64,000 nucleotides of DNA, taken from DAIDKA01 sp049792815 (lineage in GTDB: Bacteria; Pseudomonadota; Gammaproteobacteria; Steroidobacterales; Steroidobacteraceae). Every line of letters begins with the position of its first letter. Within the stretch, counting starts at the first letter, position 1. The notes beneath the pieces were generated by a model that made no database searches, had not been told where the DNA came from, and worked only from the letters and a program-made list of their open reading frames with translations. The position numbers and the translations under genes were made by a program. The stretch is taken from the NCBI GenBank assembly GCA_049792815.1, contig JBARBG010000025.1:62001-126000 (forward strand). The letters are read 5' to 3'. This document shows, piece after piece, positions 35,523 through 43,881 of the stretch.

Positions 35523-35867
35523 CTGATTCGCGCGACTGCGGCGGGCCTGGACCGCGTGCGCCAAGGCCTCATGCACGCCCGGCATCCCCAAGGCGCGCAC
35601 CCGCTTCATCTTGCGCCAGATGCGGTATCGCTGCGGCCCGGGTCCGGACACGCTCCAGTGCGCATCCGTCGTGTAATGATCGCCCGCCGCATCGAACCCA
35701 CTCTTGACGGTGGTCAGCATTTCCAGGCTTGCGACGCCGGCTGTGACGAGCTCAGACAAGGGTCCGATGTAACACAAGCCGATGGTGGGACTGTGCGGTG
35801 CGAACGAACGCACGCATAACCTCAGGCCGGCATAGCCTGGAACCGCTATGTAGTCTCTGCTGCTCAC
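35484..35867 (-). CDS. Hypothetical protein overlapping the kinase 3' end
   Basis: 127 residues, GTG start at 35867 with GGGGGGG eight bases upstream, a strong ribosome site. The first 85 residues look globular (LRLCVRSFAPHSPTIGLCYI, GPLSELVTAGVASLEMLTTV). The last 13 codons overlap the 3' end of the PP2C/kinase gene antisense and look like non-coding tail (QLAPQQRHDQRQR). No family recognised. The ribosome site and its position filling an otherwise empty gap support it; the overlap weakens it. Confidence 0.5.
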   Translation of the reverse strand: MSSRDYIAVPGYAGLRLCVRSFAPHSPTIGLCYIGPLSELVTAGVASLEMLTTVKSGFDAAGDHYTTDAHWSVSGPGPQRYRIWRKMKRVRALGMPGVHEALAHAVQARRSRANQLAPQQRHDQRQR

Positions 35868-35944
35868 GACCCCCCCTTTTGGGCAAGAGCCCAGGGTCCA
35901 CAGAGAATCTCCTACCGAACACTACCTCGACCGATTCCGGAAAC

Positions 35945-35978
35945 GACACCGCGGTGTTGACGGCAACACCGCGGTGTC
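35945..35978. terminator. Perfect 15-bp inverted repeat downstream of amtB
   Basis: GACACCGCGGTGTTG, loop ACGG, CAACACCGCGGTGTC. It lies 14 bp beyond the amtB stop and is followed on that strand by GTTTCC. Each arm also contains the self-complementary ACACCGCGGTGT, so it can fold as one long stem or as two short ones. It most likely ends amtB transcription; the weak T-run leaves a protein-binding role open. Confidence 0.6.
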
Positions 35979-35992
35979 CGGAGCAAGTTACA

Positions 35993-37312
35993 TCATTCTC
36001 CTTCGGTACCGATCGCGTAGGCCGTCTCGCCGTGAACCGCATCGTCACCCACCTTCAGGGTCGCTTCATCCATGCGCAACGGCGTAATGAATGAGATGAC
36101 CTTGAGGATAATGAACGTGGCGATCACGTTGTACACGATGATGAATCCCGCGCCTTCGGCCTGAAGCACCAGCTGATGGGGATTGCCGTAGAGCCAACCG
36201 GTAATGTTGACTCCGGGCGCATCCTTGTCAGTGCCGATGTATTCGAGCATGGCCGGGTTGGCGAGGACGCCCGTCAGCAGACCACCCATGAGGCCGGCAC
36301 AACCGTGCGTTGAGAACACGCTCAGGGTGTCGTCGACCTTCATGAACAGCTTGGTCTTCTGCAGCTTGTTCATGGCAAGCCACGGGATGACGCCCGCGCA
36401 CACGCCGATGATCAAAGCGCCCCAACCATCGACGTAGCCGGCGGCGGGAGTGATGGCCACGAGGCCTGCGATCATCCCGTTCACCGCACCGATGACCGAC
36501 GGTTTGCCGTAGGACATCTTGTCCATCAGCGTCCAGATAAGGACCGCGGCCGCGGTGGCAACGTTGGTGTTCAACACTGCGGCACCGGCATTCGCATTCG
36601 CGAAGTACGGATCGCCGCCGTTGAAGCCATTCCAGCCCAGCCACAGGATGCCGGCACCGACCAGGGTGATCAGCAGACTGTTCGGCGGGAAATGGTCACG
36701 ATCCGCCTGCAGGCGTGGTCCGACCATCGCGGCTGCGACAAAGCCGGAGCAGGCCGCTGCAAGATGGATCACGTAGCCGCCCGAGAAGTCGGCCACACCC
36801 ATGGCCCCAAGCCAGCCGCCACCCCACAGGCTGAACGCCCCGACGGTGTAGACCAGAGTCATCCAGACCGGGCAGAAAATCACCCAGGCCTTGAAACTCA
36901 TGCGACCCAGGACGGAGCCGCCGAGAATAATGACGGTGATGGCCGCGAATACGAACTGGAAGAAGACCAGCGTGGCCATCGGGAAGGTGAGACCTGGCAT
37001 ACCCGCCGCTGCCGCCGGAACTATCGCCTGACCGGTCGAGAACGCGGCCGCCATGGCCGGCATCGGCTTGCCAATGAACGAATACCACTGTGGCCCGAAG
37101 GCCATGTTGTAGTCGAACAGCATCCAGACGATGAGCACCGAGGCAAAGGCGTACAGCGTCATGAATGCCGAATTGATGGCCCATTTCTTTTTGACGACGC
37201 CGCCATAAAGAACCATCAGTCCGGGAATGCTTTGCAGGCCGACAAAGGTCGCTGCGGCCAGCTGCCAGGCATTGTTACCGGAATCTAACCATTTAGGTGA
37301 CGGAACTAGCAT
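35993..37312 (-). CDS. amtB: Ammonium transporter (Amt/AmtB)
   Basis: 439 residues, about 11 membrane helices. Amt signatures: MVLYGGVVKKKWAINS, DFSGGYVIHLAAACSGFVAA (recruitment Asp and first pore His), WLGWNGFNGG and FSTHGCAGLMGGLLTG (second pore His). It conducts ammonium across the inner membrane. ATG 37312 has GGAG five bases upstream. No glnK (PII) gene is adjacent in the window, unlike most amtB loci. The PP2C/kinase fusion across the hairpin may be its regulatory partner, which is inference. Confidence 0.92.
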   Translation of the reverse strand: MLVPSPKWLDSGNNAWQLAAATFVGLQSIPGLMVLYGGVVKKKWAINSAFMTLYAFASVLIVWMLFDYNMAFGPQWYSFIGKPMPAMAAAFSTGQAIVPAAAAGMPGLTFPMATLVFFQFVFAAITVIILGGSVLGRMSFKAWVIFCPVWMTLVYTVGAFSLWGGGWLGAMGVADFSGGYVIHLAAACSGFVAAAMVGPRLQADRDHFPPNSLLITLVGAGILWLGWNGFNGGDPYFANANAGAAVLNTNVATAAAVLIWTLMDKMSYGKPSVIGAVNGMIAGLVAITPAAGYVDGWGALIIGVCAGVIPWLAMNKLQKTKLFMKVDDTLSVFSTHGCAGLMGGLLTGVLANPAMLEYIGTDKDAPGVNITGWLYGNPHQLVLQAEGAGFIIVYNVIATFIILKVISFITPLRMDEATLKVGDDAVHGETAYAIGTEGE

Positions 37313-37372
37313 TTAACTCCCCCATGCAGATCAACGTTGGTTGTTACTGTTGATGATCTGGAACCGATCGGC

Positions 37373-37744
37373 TCAAGCCGCAGACGCCACTCCAAGCTGT
37401 TGCACTGCAATGTCATTTGGCTTGCTCCAATCGCTACCTGGCGCGAACTGCCCATCAGTCCATTGCGCCGCGACTCGAAACGAAGCTTGCAATCTGCATG
37501 CCTTTTCTAAGCGATTGATTGTTGCGATGTCAATGAGAGAATCTGCACCAACCTGAATCTGGCCCCTGTCCATCGGCACCATTTGAGTGCACCGAACGAC
37601 CAAGCTGAGGGCGCATGCTGCATCCGCGTCATTTACGGTTGCGCTGCCGCTAGCGTGGCGTGCCGATTTTGTCCTGAGTGTGGGTCTCGAAGTCGGCGGC
37701 ATCGTGACGTTCATGAAGCTGCTCTGAGGGTTCGCCGTTGACAC
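37373..37744 (-). CDS. Possible orphan small protein, low-GC patch
   Basis: An open frame of 123 codons; the first 31 codons overlap the yghU 3' end in another frame and are unlikely to be coding. The remainder has protein-like composition: GQIQVGADSLIDIATINRLE, ACRLQASFRVAAQWTDGQFA. Base composition here (37373-37640) is visibly lower in GC than in the neighbours. No Shine-Dalgarno stands out; ATG 37582 is a possible start. It may be a gene remnant or a small acquired gene upstream of amtB. No family recognised. Confidence 0.3.
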   Translation of the reverse strand: MSTANPQSSFMNVTMPPTSRPTLRTKSARHASGSATVNDADAACALSLVVRCTQMVPMDRGQIQVGADSLIDIATINRLEKACRLQASFRVAAQWTDGQFAPGSDWSKPNDIAVQQLGVASAA

Positions 37745-38525
37745 GATTGACCATGCGCCCGCGGCGCACCGCAGGTCGTGCGCCGATCAGGTCCGCCCAG
37801 CGCTGCACGTGCTGGTATTCCTGAACCGAAAGAAATTCGGCGGCGTCGTAGGCCCAGCCCTTCACCAGGCTACCGTACCAGGGCCAAAGCGCCATATCGG
37901 CAATGGTGTACTCGTTGCCGACCAGGTATTCATTGCACGCCAGGTGCCGGTCCAGCACATCGAGCAGACGCTTGGTCTCCATCGCGAACCGATCGATCGC
38001 GTATTCGATCTTGGTGGGCGCATAGGCGTAGAAATGCCCGAAGCCTCCACCCAGATAGGGCGCGCTGCCCATCTGCCAGAACAGCCACGACAGACATTCG
38101 GCGCGCGCCGCGGCCCGCGTCGGCGCAAAGGCGCCGAACTTCTCGGCGAGGTACAGCAGGATCGCACCGGACTCGAAGACGCGGATGGGCTGCGGCCCGC
38201 TGCGATCCATCAGCGCCGGAATTTTCGAATTCGGATTGATGGCCACGAAACCACTGCCGAACTGCTCGCCGTCGCCGATCTTGATCAGCCAGGCGTCGTA
38301 CTCGGCGCCGCCGTGACCGAGCGCCAGCAGTTCCTCGAGCAGGATGGTGACCTTCTGGCCATTGGGTGTCGCCAGGGAATACAGCTGCAACGGGTGACGT
38401 CCCACCGGCAGTTCCTTCTCGTGCGTCGCTCCGGCGATCGGCCGGTTGATATTGGCAAAGCGGCCACCGCTTGGCTTGGTCCAGGTCCAGACCTTCGGGG
38501 GCACGTATTCCGGCGCTTGCGTCAT
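37650..38525 (-). CDS. yghU: Glutathione-dependent disulfide-bond oxidoreductase YghU
   Basis: 291 residues, closely matching E. coli YghU along its length: KVWTWTKPSGGRFANINRPI, ATHEKELPVGRHPLQLYSLA, NGQKVTILLEELLALG, IRVFESGAILLYLAEKFGAF, APYLGGGFGHFYAYAPTKIE and NEQLHERHDA-like SEQLHERHDAADFETHT. YghU is a glutathione transferase that binds two glutathiones and reduces organic peroxides and disulfides. ATG 38525 has CAGGAG nine bases upstream. Divergent from acetoacetate-CoA ligase across 78 bp. Confidence 0.94.
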   Translation of the reverse strand: MTQAPEYVPPKVWTWTKPSGGRFANINRPIAGATHEKELPVGRHPLQLYSLATPNGQKVTILLEELLALGHGGAEYDAWLIKIGDGEQFGSGFVAINPNSKIPALMDRSGPQPIRVFESGAILLYLAEKFGAFAPTRAAARAECLSWLFWQMGSAPYLGGGFGHFYAYAPTKIEYAIDRFAMETKRLLDVLDRHLACNEYLVGNEYTIADMALWPWYGSLVKGWAYDAAEFLSVQEYQHVQRWADLIGARPAVRRGRMVNRVNGEPSEQLHERHDAADFETHTQDKIGTPR

Positions 38526-38603
38526 GGTCGATGCTCCTGGGGTTTTGCGGGTATCGTACTCTGGCCGCTGGCCAGCGCCGCGGACGCCAGCGCACAATCG
38601 GTC

Positions 38604-40550
38604 ATGATCGAAGCCGCTCAAGTGTGGCGACCCCACCCCGGGCAGGTGGCGGCGGCCAACCTCACTCGTTTCATGCACGGGCTGGGGCGCCGCGGTATTG
38701 CAGTGGCGAACTACCCTGAACTGTATGCCTGGTCGGTTTGCGAACCCGAAGGGTTCTGGAGCGAACTTGCCCGTTTCGCCGAGGTGCGGGCCGACTGGGG
38801 CGCGGGTCCGGTTCTGGCCGATGCCGGGCATATGCCCGGTGCGCGCTTCTTTCCGAACGCCCGGCTCAATTTCGCGCAGAACCTGCTGCGTCATCGCGAC
38901 GAACACCCGGCGCTCATCTTCCGCAACGAGCGCGGCCAGCGCGTGGAGCTGTCCTTTCGGGCGCTGGACGAGGCCGTGGCACGGGTGTCAGCCTGGCTCG
39001 CGGCCTGCGGCGTGGGCCGTGGCGATCGCGTCGCCGCCGTGTTACCCAATATTCCCGAGGCCTGCATCGGCATGCTGGCAACGGCAGCGCGCGGGGCGAT
39101 CTGGTCCTCCTGTTCACCGGATTTCGGGACCGATGCACTACAGGAGCGCTTCGGGCAGATCACCCCGAAGGTGCTGTTCGGGGCCGACGGCTACAGCTAT
39201 GCCGGCAAGACCTTCGACAGCCTGCCGGCCCTGGCTGAGCTCATCGAGCGCCTGCCCAGCATCGAACGTGTGGCCATAGTCAGCTACCTGCGCCCCCGCG
39301 CACCGCTCGCCGCACTGGTCCGTGCCGAGCGCTTCGAGGACCTCGGCGCGGCCGCGCCTGTGGGCTTCGCGGCCGTGAAGTTCAATGATCCGCTGTACAT
39401 CCTGTACTCCTCGGGTACCACCGGCGCCCCCAAGTGCATTGTCCATGGGGTCGGCGGCACGCTGCTGCAGCACCAGAAAGAGCATCTGCTGCACACCGAT
39501 CTGAAGCGCGGCGACCGGCTGTTCTACTTCACCACCTGCAGCTGGATGATGTGGAACTGGCAGATGAGTGCCCTCGCCTGTGGCACGACCCTGGTGCTGT
39601 ACGACGGCTCGCCGTTTCACCCGCACCCGGGCGCGCTCTGGCGAATGGCCGAGGAAGAGAAGATCACGGTCTTCGGTACCAGCGCCCGGTATCTGGCCGC
39701 GGTCGAGAAGAGCGGCTTTCGCCCCGGAACCCAGGTCGACCTGTCGGCGCTGCGCGCGATCCTGTCGACCGGCTCGCCACTGCCTGCCGCCAGCTACGCG
39801 GCCATCTACCGCGACATCAAGCAGGACGTGCAGATCGCCTCGATCACAGGCGGTACGGACATCGTGTCGTGCTTCGGACTGGGCTGCCCGCTGCTTCCCG
39901 TGTACCCCGGTGAAATACAATGCCGCGGTCTTGGCATGAGCGTCGACGTCTTCGATGAGGACGGACATCCCCTGCGAGGTACGGCCGGCGAGCTCGTGTG
40001 CACCGCCCCATTCCCGTCCATGCCTTTAGGGTTCTGGAACGATCACGACGGACGGCTGTTCCATGCGGCCTACTTCGAGCGCTACCCGAACGCCTGGCAC
40101 CACAGCGATCATGCCCTCATCACCGAGCATGACGGCCTGGTGATCCTGGGCCGCTCGGACGCGATGCTCAAACCCGGCGGGGTGCGCATCGGTACCGGCG
40201 AGCTGTACTCGGCACTCGCCGGCATGGGAGAAATCCTCGAAGCGCTGGCGGTCGGCCAGCGCTACGCGGGCGACGTCCGCATCGTACTGTTCGTCCAGCT
40301 GGCGCCCGGCGTGTCGCTCGACGAGCGCCTCAAACAGCGCATCCGCGAGCGTATCCGCGGCGCGACGACGCCACGTCATGTTCCAGGCAGGATCATCGCC
40401 GTGCCGGATCTGCCGCGCACCCTGTCCGGCAAGGCCTCTGAGCTCGCCGTGCGGGCGGTCATCCACGGCGAGCCGGTGCGCAACCTTGCGGCGCTGGCGA
40501 ATCCTGAAAGCCTCGATTACTTTCGAAACTTGAGTGAACTTCAGACCTGA
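38604..40550 (+). CDS. Acetoacetate-CoA ligase
   Basis: 648 residues, typical of acetoacetyl-CoA synthetases. N-terminal W-rich region (VWRPHPGQVAAANLTRFMHG), AMP-binding motif YILYSSGTTGAPKCIVHG, TTCSWMMWNWQMSALACGTT, SITGGTDIVSCFGLGCPLLP, GRSDAMLKPGGVRIGTGELY and the C-terminal lysine in PRTLSGKASELAVR. It activates acetoacetate with ATP and CoA, feeding ketone bodies into central metabolism. ATG 38604 was chosen because the frame upstream is the shadow of yghU. Confidence 0.93.
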   Translation: MIEAAQVWRPHPGQVAAANLTRFMHGLGRRGIAVANYPELYAWSVCEPEGFWSELARFAEVRADWGAGPVLADAGHMPGARFFPNARLNFAQNLLRHRDEHPALIFRNERGQRVELSFRALDEAVARVSAWLAACGVGRGDRVAAVLPNIPEACIGMLATAARGAIWSSCSPDFGTDALQERFGQITPKVLFGADGYSYAGKTFDSLPALAELIERLPSIERVAIVSYLRPRAPLAALVRAERFEDLGAAAPVGFAAVKFNDPLYILYSSGTTGAPKCIVHGVGGTLLQHQKEHLLHTDLKRGDRLFYFTTCSWMMWNWQMSALACGTTLVLYDGSPFHPHPGALWRMAEEEKITVFGTSARYLAAVEKSGFRPGTQVDLSALRAILSTGSPLPAASYAAIYRDIKQDVQIASITGGTDIVSCFGLGCPLLPVYPGEIQCRGLGMSVDVFDEDGHPLRGTAGELVCTAPFPSMPLGFWNDHDGRLFHAAYFERYPNAWHHSDHALITEHDGLVILGRSDAMLKPGGVRIGTGELYSALAGMGEILEALAVGQRYAGDVRIVLFVQLAPGVSLDERLKQRIRERIRGATTPRHVPGRIIAVPDLPRTLSGKASELAVRAVIHGEPVRNLAALANPESLDYFRNLSELQT

Positions 40551-40579
40551 GAATATTCGGTCCGGTATGACGGCACCCA

Positions 40580-41131
40580 CTAAGGCGGCGCGCGGATCTC
40601 CCGCCGAGTGATAAGCCACTGGCCGTCGATCTTCTGCAACTCATCGCTGGAGCTGCCGACCCCCAGCAGTGTCAGGCCTTCGGGCTTGTCGCCGGCGCGG
40701 CTCGCGGTCAGCCAGTAGGCGCGGTGCTGCGCATGAATTGCGGAGCTGAACTCTATGGTGGAGTTGGTTTCAAGATGAAACAGGGTGCGTGGCGGCTGAC
40801 CGCTGTCCCGCTGTGACTGCCGCAGTCGCGCCTCTTCGGCAATGATTTCCCGCAACGCATTGCGTCCCTCATGCCGGGTCTCGTAGATCATCAAAACGCC
40901 GTCCGGGGCGAAGGAGCTGGTGTAAAGCTCCGCATCAAGACGGTCAAGTCCGCGGGTGTAGCGCTCCAGCGTAGCCTCAATCGCCTCGCGATCCGCCAGC
41001 CTGGCGCCGCCCGATTCACCGACCCGGGCCCCGGTAGTACAGGCTGCCAGCGCAATCGCCAGCATGGCCACAAGGCCCTTAAGGCAGGCTGAATACATCT
41101 TCTTTTTTCGGGCGCTGCATGCTCTTCTCAT
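40580..41131 (-). CDS. SnoaL-like domain lipoprotein
   Basis: 183 residues from ATG 41131. Lipobox LAIALAAC gives a lipid anchor. SnoaL-like domain: REAIEATLERYTRGLDRLDA, LYTSSFAPDGVLMIYETRHEG, FHLETNSTIEFSSAIHAQHR, WLITRREI. ATG 41131 has a strong GGAGG six bases upstream though it overlaps the previous gene by 53 bp; ATG 41098 is the alternative. It ends the anmK-gph-tpm transcription unit. Function unknown. Confidence 0.82.
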   Translation of the reverse strand: MRRACSARKKKMYSACLKGLVAMLAIALAACTTGARVGESGGARLADREAIEATLERYTRGLDRLDAELYTSSFAPDGVLMIYETRHEGRNALREIIAEEARLRQSQRDSGQPPRTLFHLETNSTIEFSSAIHAQHRAYWLTASRAGDKPEGLTLLGVGSSSDELQKIDGQWLITRREIRAPP

Positions 41132-42527
41132 TGTATTCCTCCATCATCTGCGCCCACGGTCGCCCATAGATATCGGGCACCTCATAGGTGATCGCCTTGC
41201 CTGGCAGGCCGCGTGTGGGCGCACCTTTGACGGGAAATATTGTCGGGATGCATTCGATGAAATCCTGTGGGTCGCCCGCTTCGAAGCCGGATAGCTTTTC
41301 CAGGTTGCGCACGATCCGGATGGGCTGCACCAGCGCCTCGGGGTCGTAGAAAATCGCCTCATGATTCAAGCCGACGAAGCGCCCGGAGACATCTCGATTG
41401 GGGGTGTAGATTTCAATCGTCTGCATCCGGCTCGAGAACTCGAACAGGCCATGAACCGTCCAGCCCTGGATATTGGATGTCCAGGTAATCAGGGCATCCT
41501 TGTCCCAGAAGCCGATGGTCTCTCCATACCAGCGCGGCACGGCAGCGCCGAGACGAGGTACGGTGCCCCCGGTCTTGAATTCCCGGCCGATGTGAATCTC
41601 GGTGATGAAGTTGTCGGAGCCACCCGCACGGATCTGCACCAGGTTCGGTGTCACCAGAACCGTGTGCGCAGTGCCCGTCACGCCGTAGATATGCCAGCGT
41701 CGCATGAACCCTTCCGGCCAGCAGTAGGAGCCGGGCCATTGGGGCGCGTTGTCATGACCAGTGTGGTACAGCGCCTGCACCATTCGAGTCTGGTACTCCG
41801 GCGTCAGGAGCGAGAGGAAGGTCGGAATCTGGTTCCACAGGGCAAACGAGTACCAGGACTCGGTCACGGCGGCCGGCCATTCATAGCGGCCGCTCCATTC
41901 CCCAGGCACCGTAGCGTAGGTGTGTTGCGTCGGTCCGCCGCGGCTGCGCGTCTCGGCGAGCAGGGCCTCGTAGTGCTCCTGGGCCGTTTTGAAGGGATAG
42001 GGACTGACAATGCCACGCCGTGGATAGTCGCGGTCGCAATAGCCCCAGGCTGCAGATCGCGGTGGGTCGTTACCGATGATAGCATCGACACCGACTCCGG
42101 CGCGATTGGCGCCGCGGACCGCGCCCCATTGCTGCTCGAGGGCCACAGGGCTGTTGCAGCGAAAATAGCGCGGATCACGCCAAAGATCGCGATCCTGGTA
42201 GAAATCCTGGGTCGTAAAGAGATCCACGGGCAGCGGTTTGACACCCTTGGGCGCATGGCCATCACGCGCGGCAATGACCTCGATGCTGCGCGGGCCGGTG
42301 TCATTCGGGGCCGTGCGCAGCACGCGTATGGGTCCCACGGCCAGATCGTGATTGAAATCGTACAGCCTCGCAGGATCCCGACCGCTGGAAGGCAATGCAG
42401 GATCGACCGGCCAACCGCGGCCCACGCTGTGAAAGCCGATATCGGGCATCGACTGTGCCAGTACCCTCTCATGCGATCCGGCGAGCCCGGCTGCAACACT
42501 CAAACAACACGCGACGAGCCTGTTCAT
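41079..42527 (-). CDS. Exported protein, distant relative of the GHWEGDTLVV family
   Basis: 482 residues, signal peptide ending near ERVLAQ. The central part is related to the exported family at 5391 and elsewhere: PRWYGETIGFWDKDALITWT, SNIQGWTVHG, FEFSSRMQTIEIYTPNRD, but it is larger, with an N-terminal region including DPRYFRCNSPVALEQQW and YCDRDYPRRGIVSPYPF. Function unknown. ATG 42527 has GAGGGA upstream. It lies 25 bp after tpm and overlaps the SnoaL-like lipoprotein gene, so it is in that operon. Confidence 0.75.
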   Translation of the reverse strand: MNRLVACCLSVAAGLAGSHERVLAQSMPDIGFHSVGRGWPVDPALPSSGRDPARLYDFNHDLAVGPIRVLRTAPNDTGPRSIEVIAARDGHAPKGVKPLPVDLFTTQDFYQDRDLWRDPRYFRCNSPVALEQQWGAVRGANRAGVGVDAIIGNDPPRSAAWGYCDRDYPRRGIVSPYPFKTAQEHYEALLAETRSRGGPTQHTYATVPGEWSGRYEWPAAVTESWYSFALWNQIPTFLSLLTPEYQTRMVQALYHTGHDNAPQWPGSYCWPEGFMRRWHIYGVTGTAHTVLVTPNLVQIRAGGSDNFITEIHIGREFKTGGTVPRLGAAVPRWYGETIGFWDKDALITWTSNIQGWTVHGLFEFSSRMQTIEIYTPNRDVSGRFVGLNHEAIFYDPEALVQPIRIVRNLEKLSGFEAGDPQDFIECIPTIFPVKGAPTRGLPGKAITYEVPDIYGRPWAQMMEEYNEKSMQRPKKEDVFSLP

Positions 42528-42552
42528 TCCCTCTTCCCTTGCCCTGAGGCGA

Positions 42553-43191
42553 TCAACGCGGCGTCAGCAACCACACATCCTCGGTGGCCGGGCATATTCC
42601 CTTCAGTCCACCTGCAACCTGCGCACTGCCGAGCAGCGTGAGGTCGTACGCAGCCTCGTACAAGCGCGCGACTTCAGCACTATCGACCGAAAAAGGCGGG
42701 CCTGCCAGCAGCCGCTGTTCGTAGTTCAGGCAGATGATCAGCTGGCGTGCGCGTTCCGTCAGCCGCTGCATATGCCCGGCATAGCGCGTGCGCATCGAAT
42801 CCGGCAGTGCGATCAGCGCTCCCCTGTCATAGACGGCATGGACCGGGCCGAGGTCGCTGCGGGACACATCGAAAATATCGCCCCGGAAGATGTCGATGCC
42901 GGCAGCGCTGTAGCGGGTAATCTGCCCAATTGTCGTCGCAGCGGGCGTCACGCCCAGGCCTGCGAACAGCTGTTGCACGGCGATCTCGCTAAGCTCGGCG
43001 CCCACGATCTTGTGGCCACGCGAGAGGAGCCAGTGAATGTCGAGCGTCTTGCCGCACAGCGGCACGAAAATGCGACTGCCTGCCGCCAATGACAGGCTGG
43101 CGAGGTGCATCACGAGCAGCGGGTTGGCCTGCGACTCGTGGAACCCGATGGCATTGTGCCGCCATCGGTCAAGCCAGAAATTGGCGTCCAT
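42553..43191 (-). CDS. tpm: Thiopurine S-methyltransferase
   Basis: 212 residues, matching bacterial TPMT: start MDANFWLDRWRHNAIGFHES, SAM-binding SRIFVPLCGKTLDIHWLLSRG split around VPLCGK, VGAELSEIAVQQLF, YDRGALIALPDSMR and GPPFSVDSAEVARLY. In bacteria it methylates selenium, tellurium and thiol compounds with SAM. It lies 12 bp after gph. Its presence is typical of gammaproteobacteria. Confidence 0.94.
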   Translation of the reverse strand: MDANFWLDRWRHNAIGFHESQANPLLVMHLASLSLAAGSRIFVPLCGKTLDIHWLLSRGHKIVGAELSEIAVQQLFAGLGVTPAATTIGQITRYSAAGIDIFRGDIFDVSRSDLGPVHAVYDRGALIALPDSMRTRYAGHMQRLTERARQLIICLNYEQRLLAGPPFSVDSAEVARLYEAAYDLTLLGSAQVAGGLKGICPATEDVWLLTPR

Positions 43192-43203
43192 GCCCGCGCG
43201 TCC

Positions 43204-43881
43204 TCAAGTTCCATGCAGCAGCGATTGAAGCCAGGCTTCAAGTGCCTGCGAGCTTTCGATCCAGCCGCTCGCAGGCCAGTCGCGGGGCCGTTCCTCCGCG
43301 GGGATGTAGCCGTACAGCGCAACGTAGGCGCGCATCCCGGCTGCCTGGGCCGCCAGGACATCCCGCTCGGCATCACCGACGTAAACGGCTGCGGCCGGAT
43401 CGACGCCAAGGTGTGCGGCAGCATGCAGCAGCGGACGCGGATGCGGTTTGCGCTCGGGGAGCGTGTCGCCACAGACAATCGTTCCCGCGCGGGCCCGCAG
43501 GCCCACCTGGTCAAGGAGCGGCCCGGTCAGTCTTTCCGGCTTGTTGGTGACAATTCCCCAAGGGATGGTCTGCGAATCCAGATACGCCAGCGCCTCGGCC
43601 ACGCCGCCGTAGGGCCGGGTCGCGACGGCGAGCGTCCCGGCATAGAGAGCCAGAAAGCGCTTGCGCAGGGATTCAACGAGCGGTCCGTGCGCGTCTGGAA
43701 ATCCGTGACGGATCAGGGCTCCGGCCCCGTGCGAGACCAGCGGCCGCACTTGCGCGAAGGGCAGCCCCGGCAGACTCTCCTCCCGCCGCAGCGCATTGAG
43801 CGCAGTCACCATGTCCGGTGCGGTGTCGAGCAAGGTGCCGTCAAGATCGAATAGAACAGCGCGCACGGCCTGCGTGATCAT
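43204..43881 (-). CDS. gph: Phosphoglycolate phosphatase-like HAD hydrolase
   Basis: 225 residues. HAD motif I VLFDLDGTLLDTAPDMVTAL with the nucleophile Asp, motif II WGIVTNKPERL, motif III Lys in PERKPHP and motif IV YVGDAERDVLAAQAAGM. The cap region (LVSHGAGALIRHGF) matches Gph, which dephosphorylates 2-phosphoglycolate from DNA repair. ATG 43881 overlaps the anmK stop as ATGA. In related bacteria ubiG-gph or anmK-gph neighbourhoods are common. Confidence 0.9.
   Translation of the reverse strand: MITQAVRAVLFDLDGTLLDTAPDMVTALNALRREESLPGLPFAQVRPLVSHGAGALIRHGFPDAHGPLVESLRKRFLALYAGTLAVATRPYGGVAEALAYLDSQTIPWGIVTNKPERLTGPLLDQVGLRARAGTIVCGDTLPERKPHPRPLLHAAAHLGVDPAAAVYVGDAERDVLAAQAAGMRAYVALYGYIPAEERPRDWPASGWIESSQALEAWLQSLLHGT

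Noticed and set aside
37341..37556. Plus-strand 71-codon open frame in the low-GC patch
   Set aside because: No ribosome site and Cys/Ser-rich shadow composition; the minus-strand frame looks more protein-like.
37809..38603. Long N-terminal extension of acetoacetate-CoA ligase
   Set aside because: It is antisense to yghU and adds 265 residues not found in the family, whose normal length fits a start at 38604.
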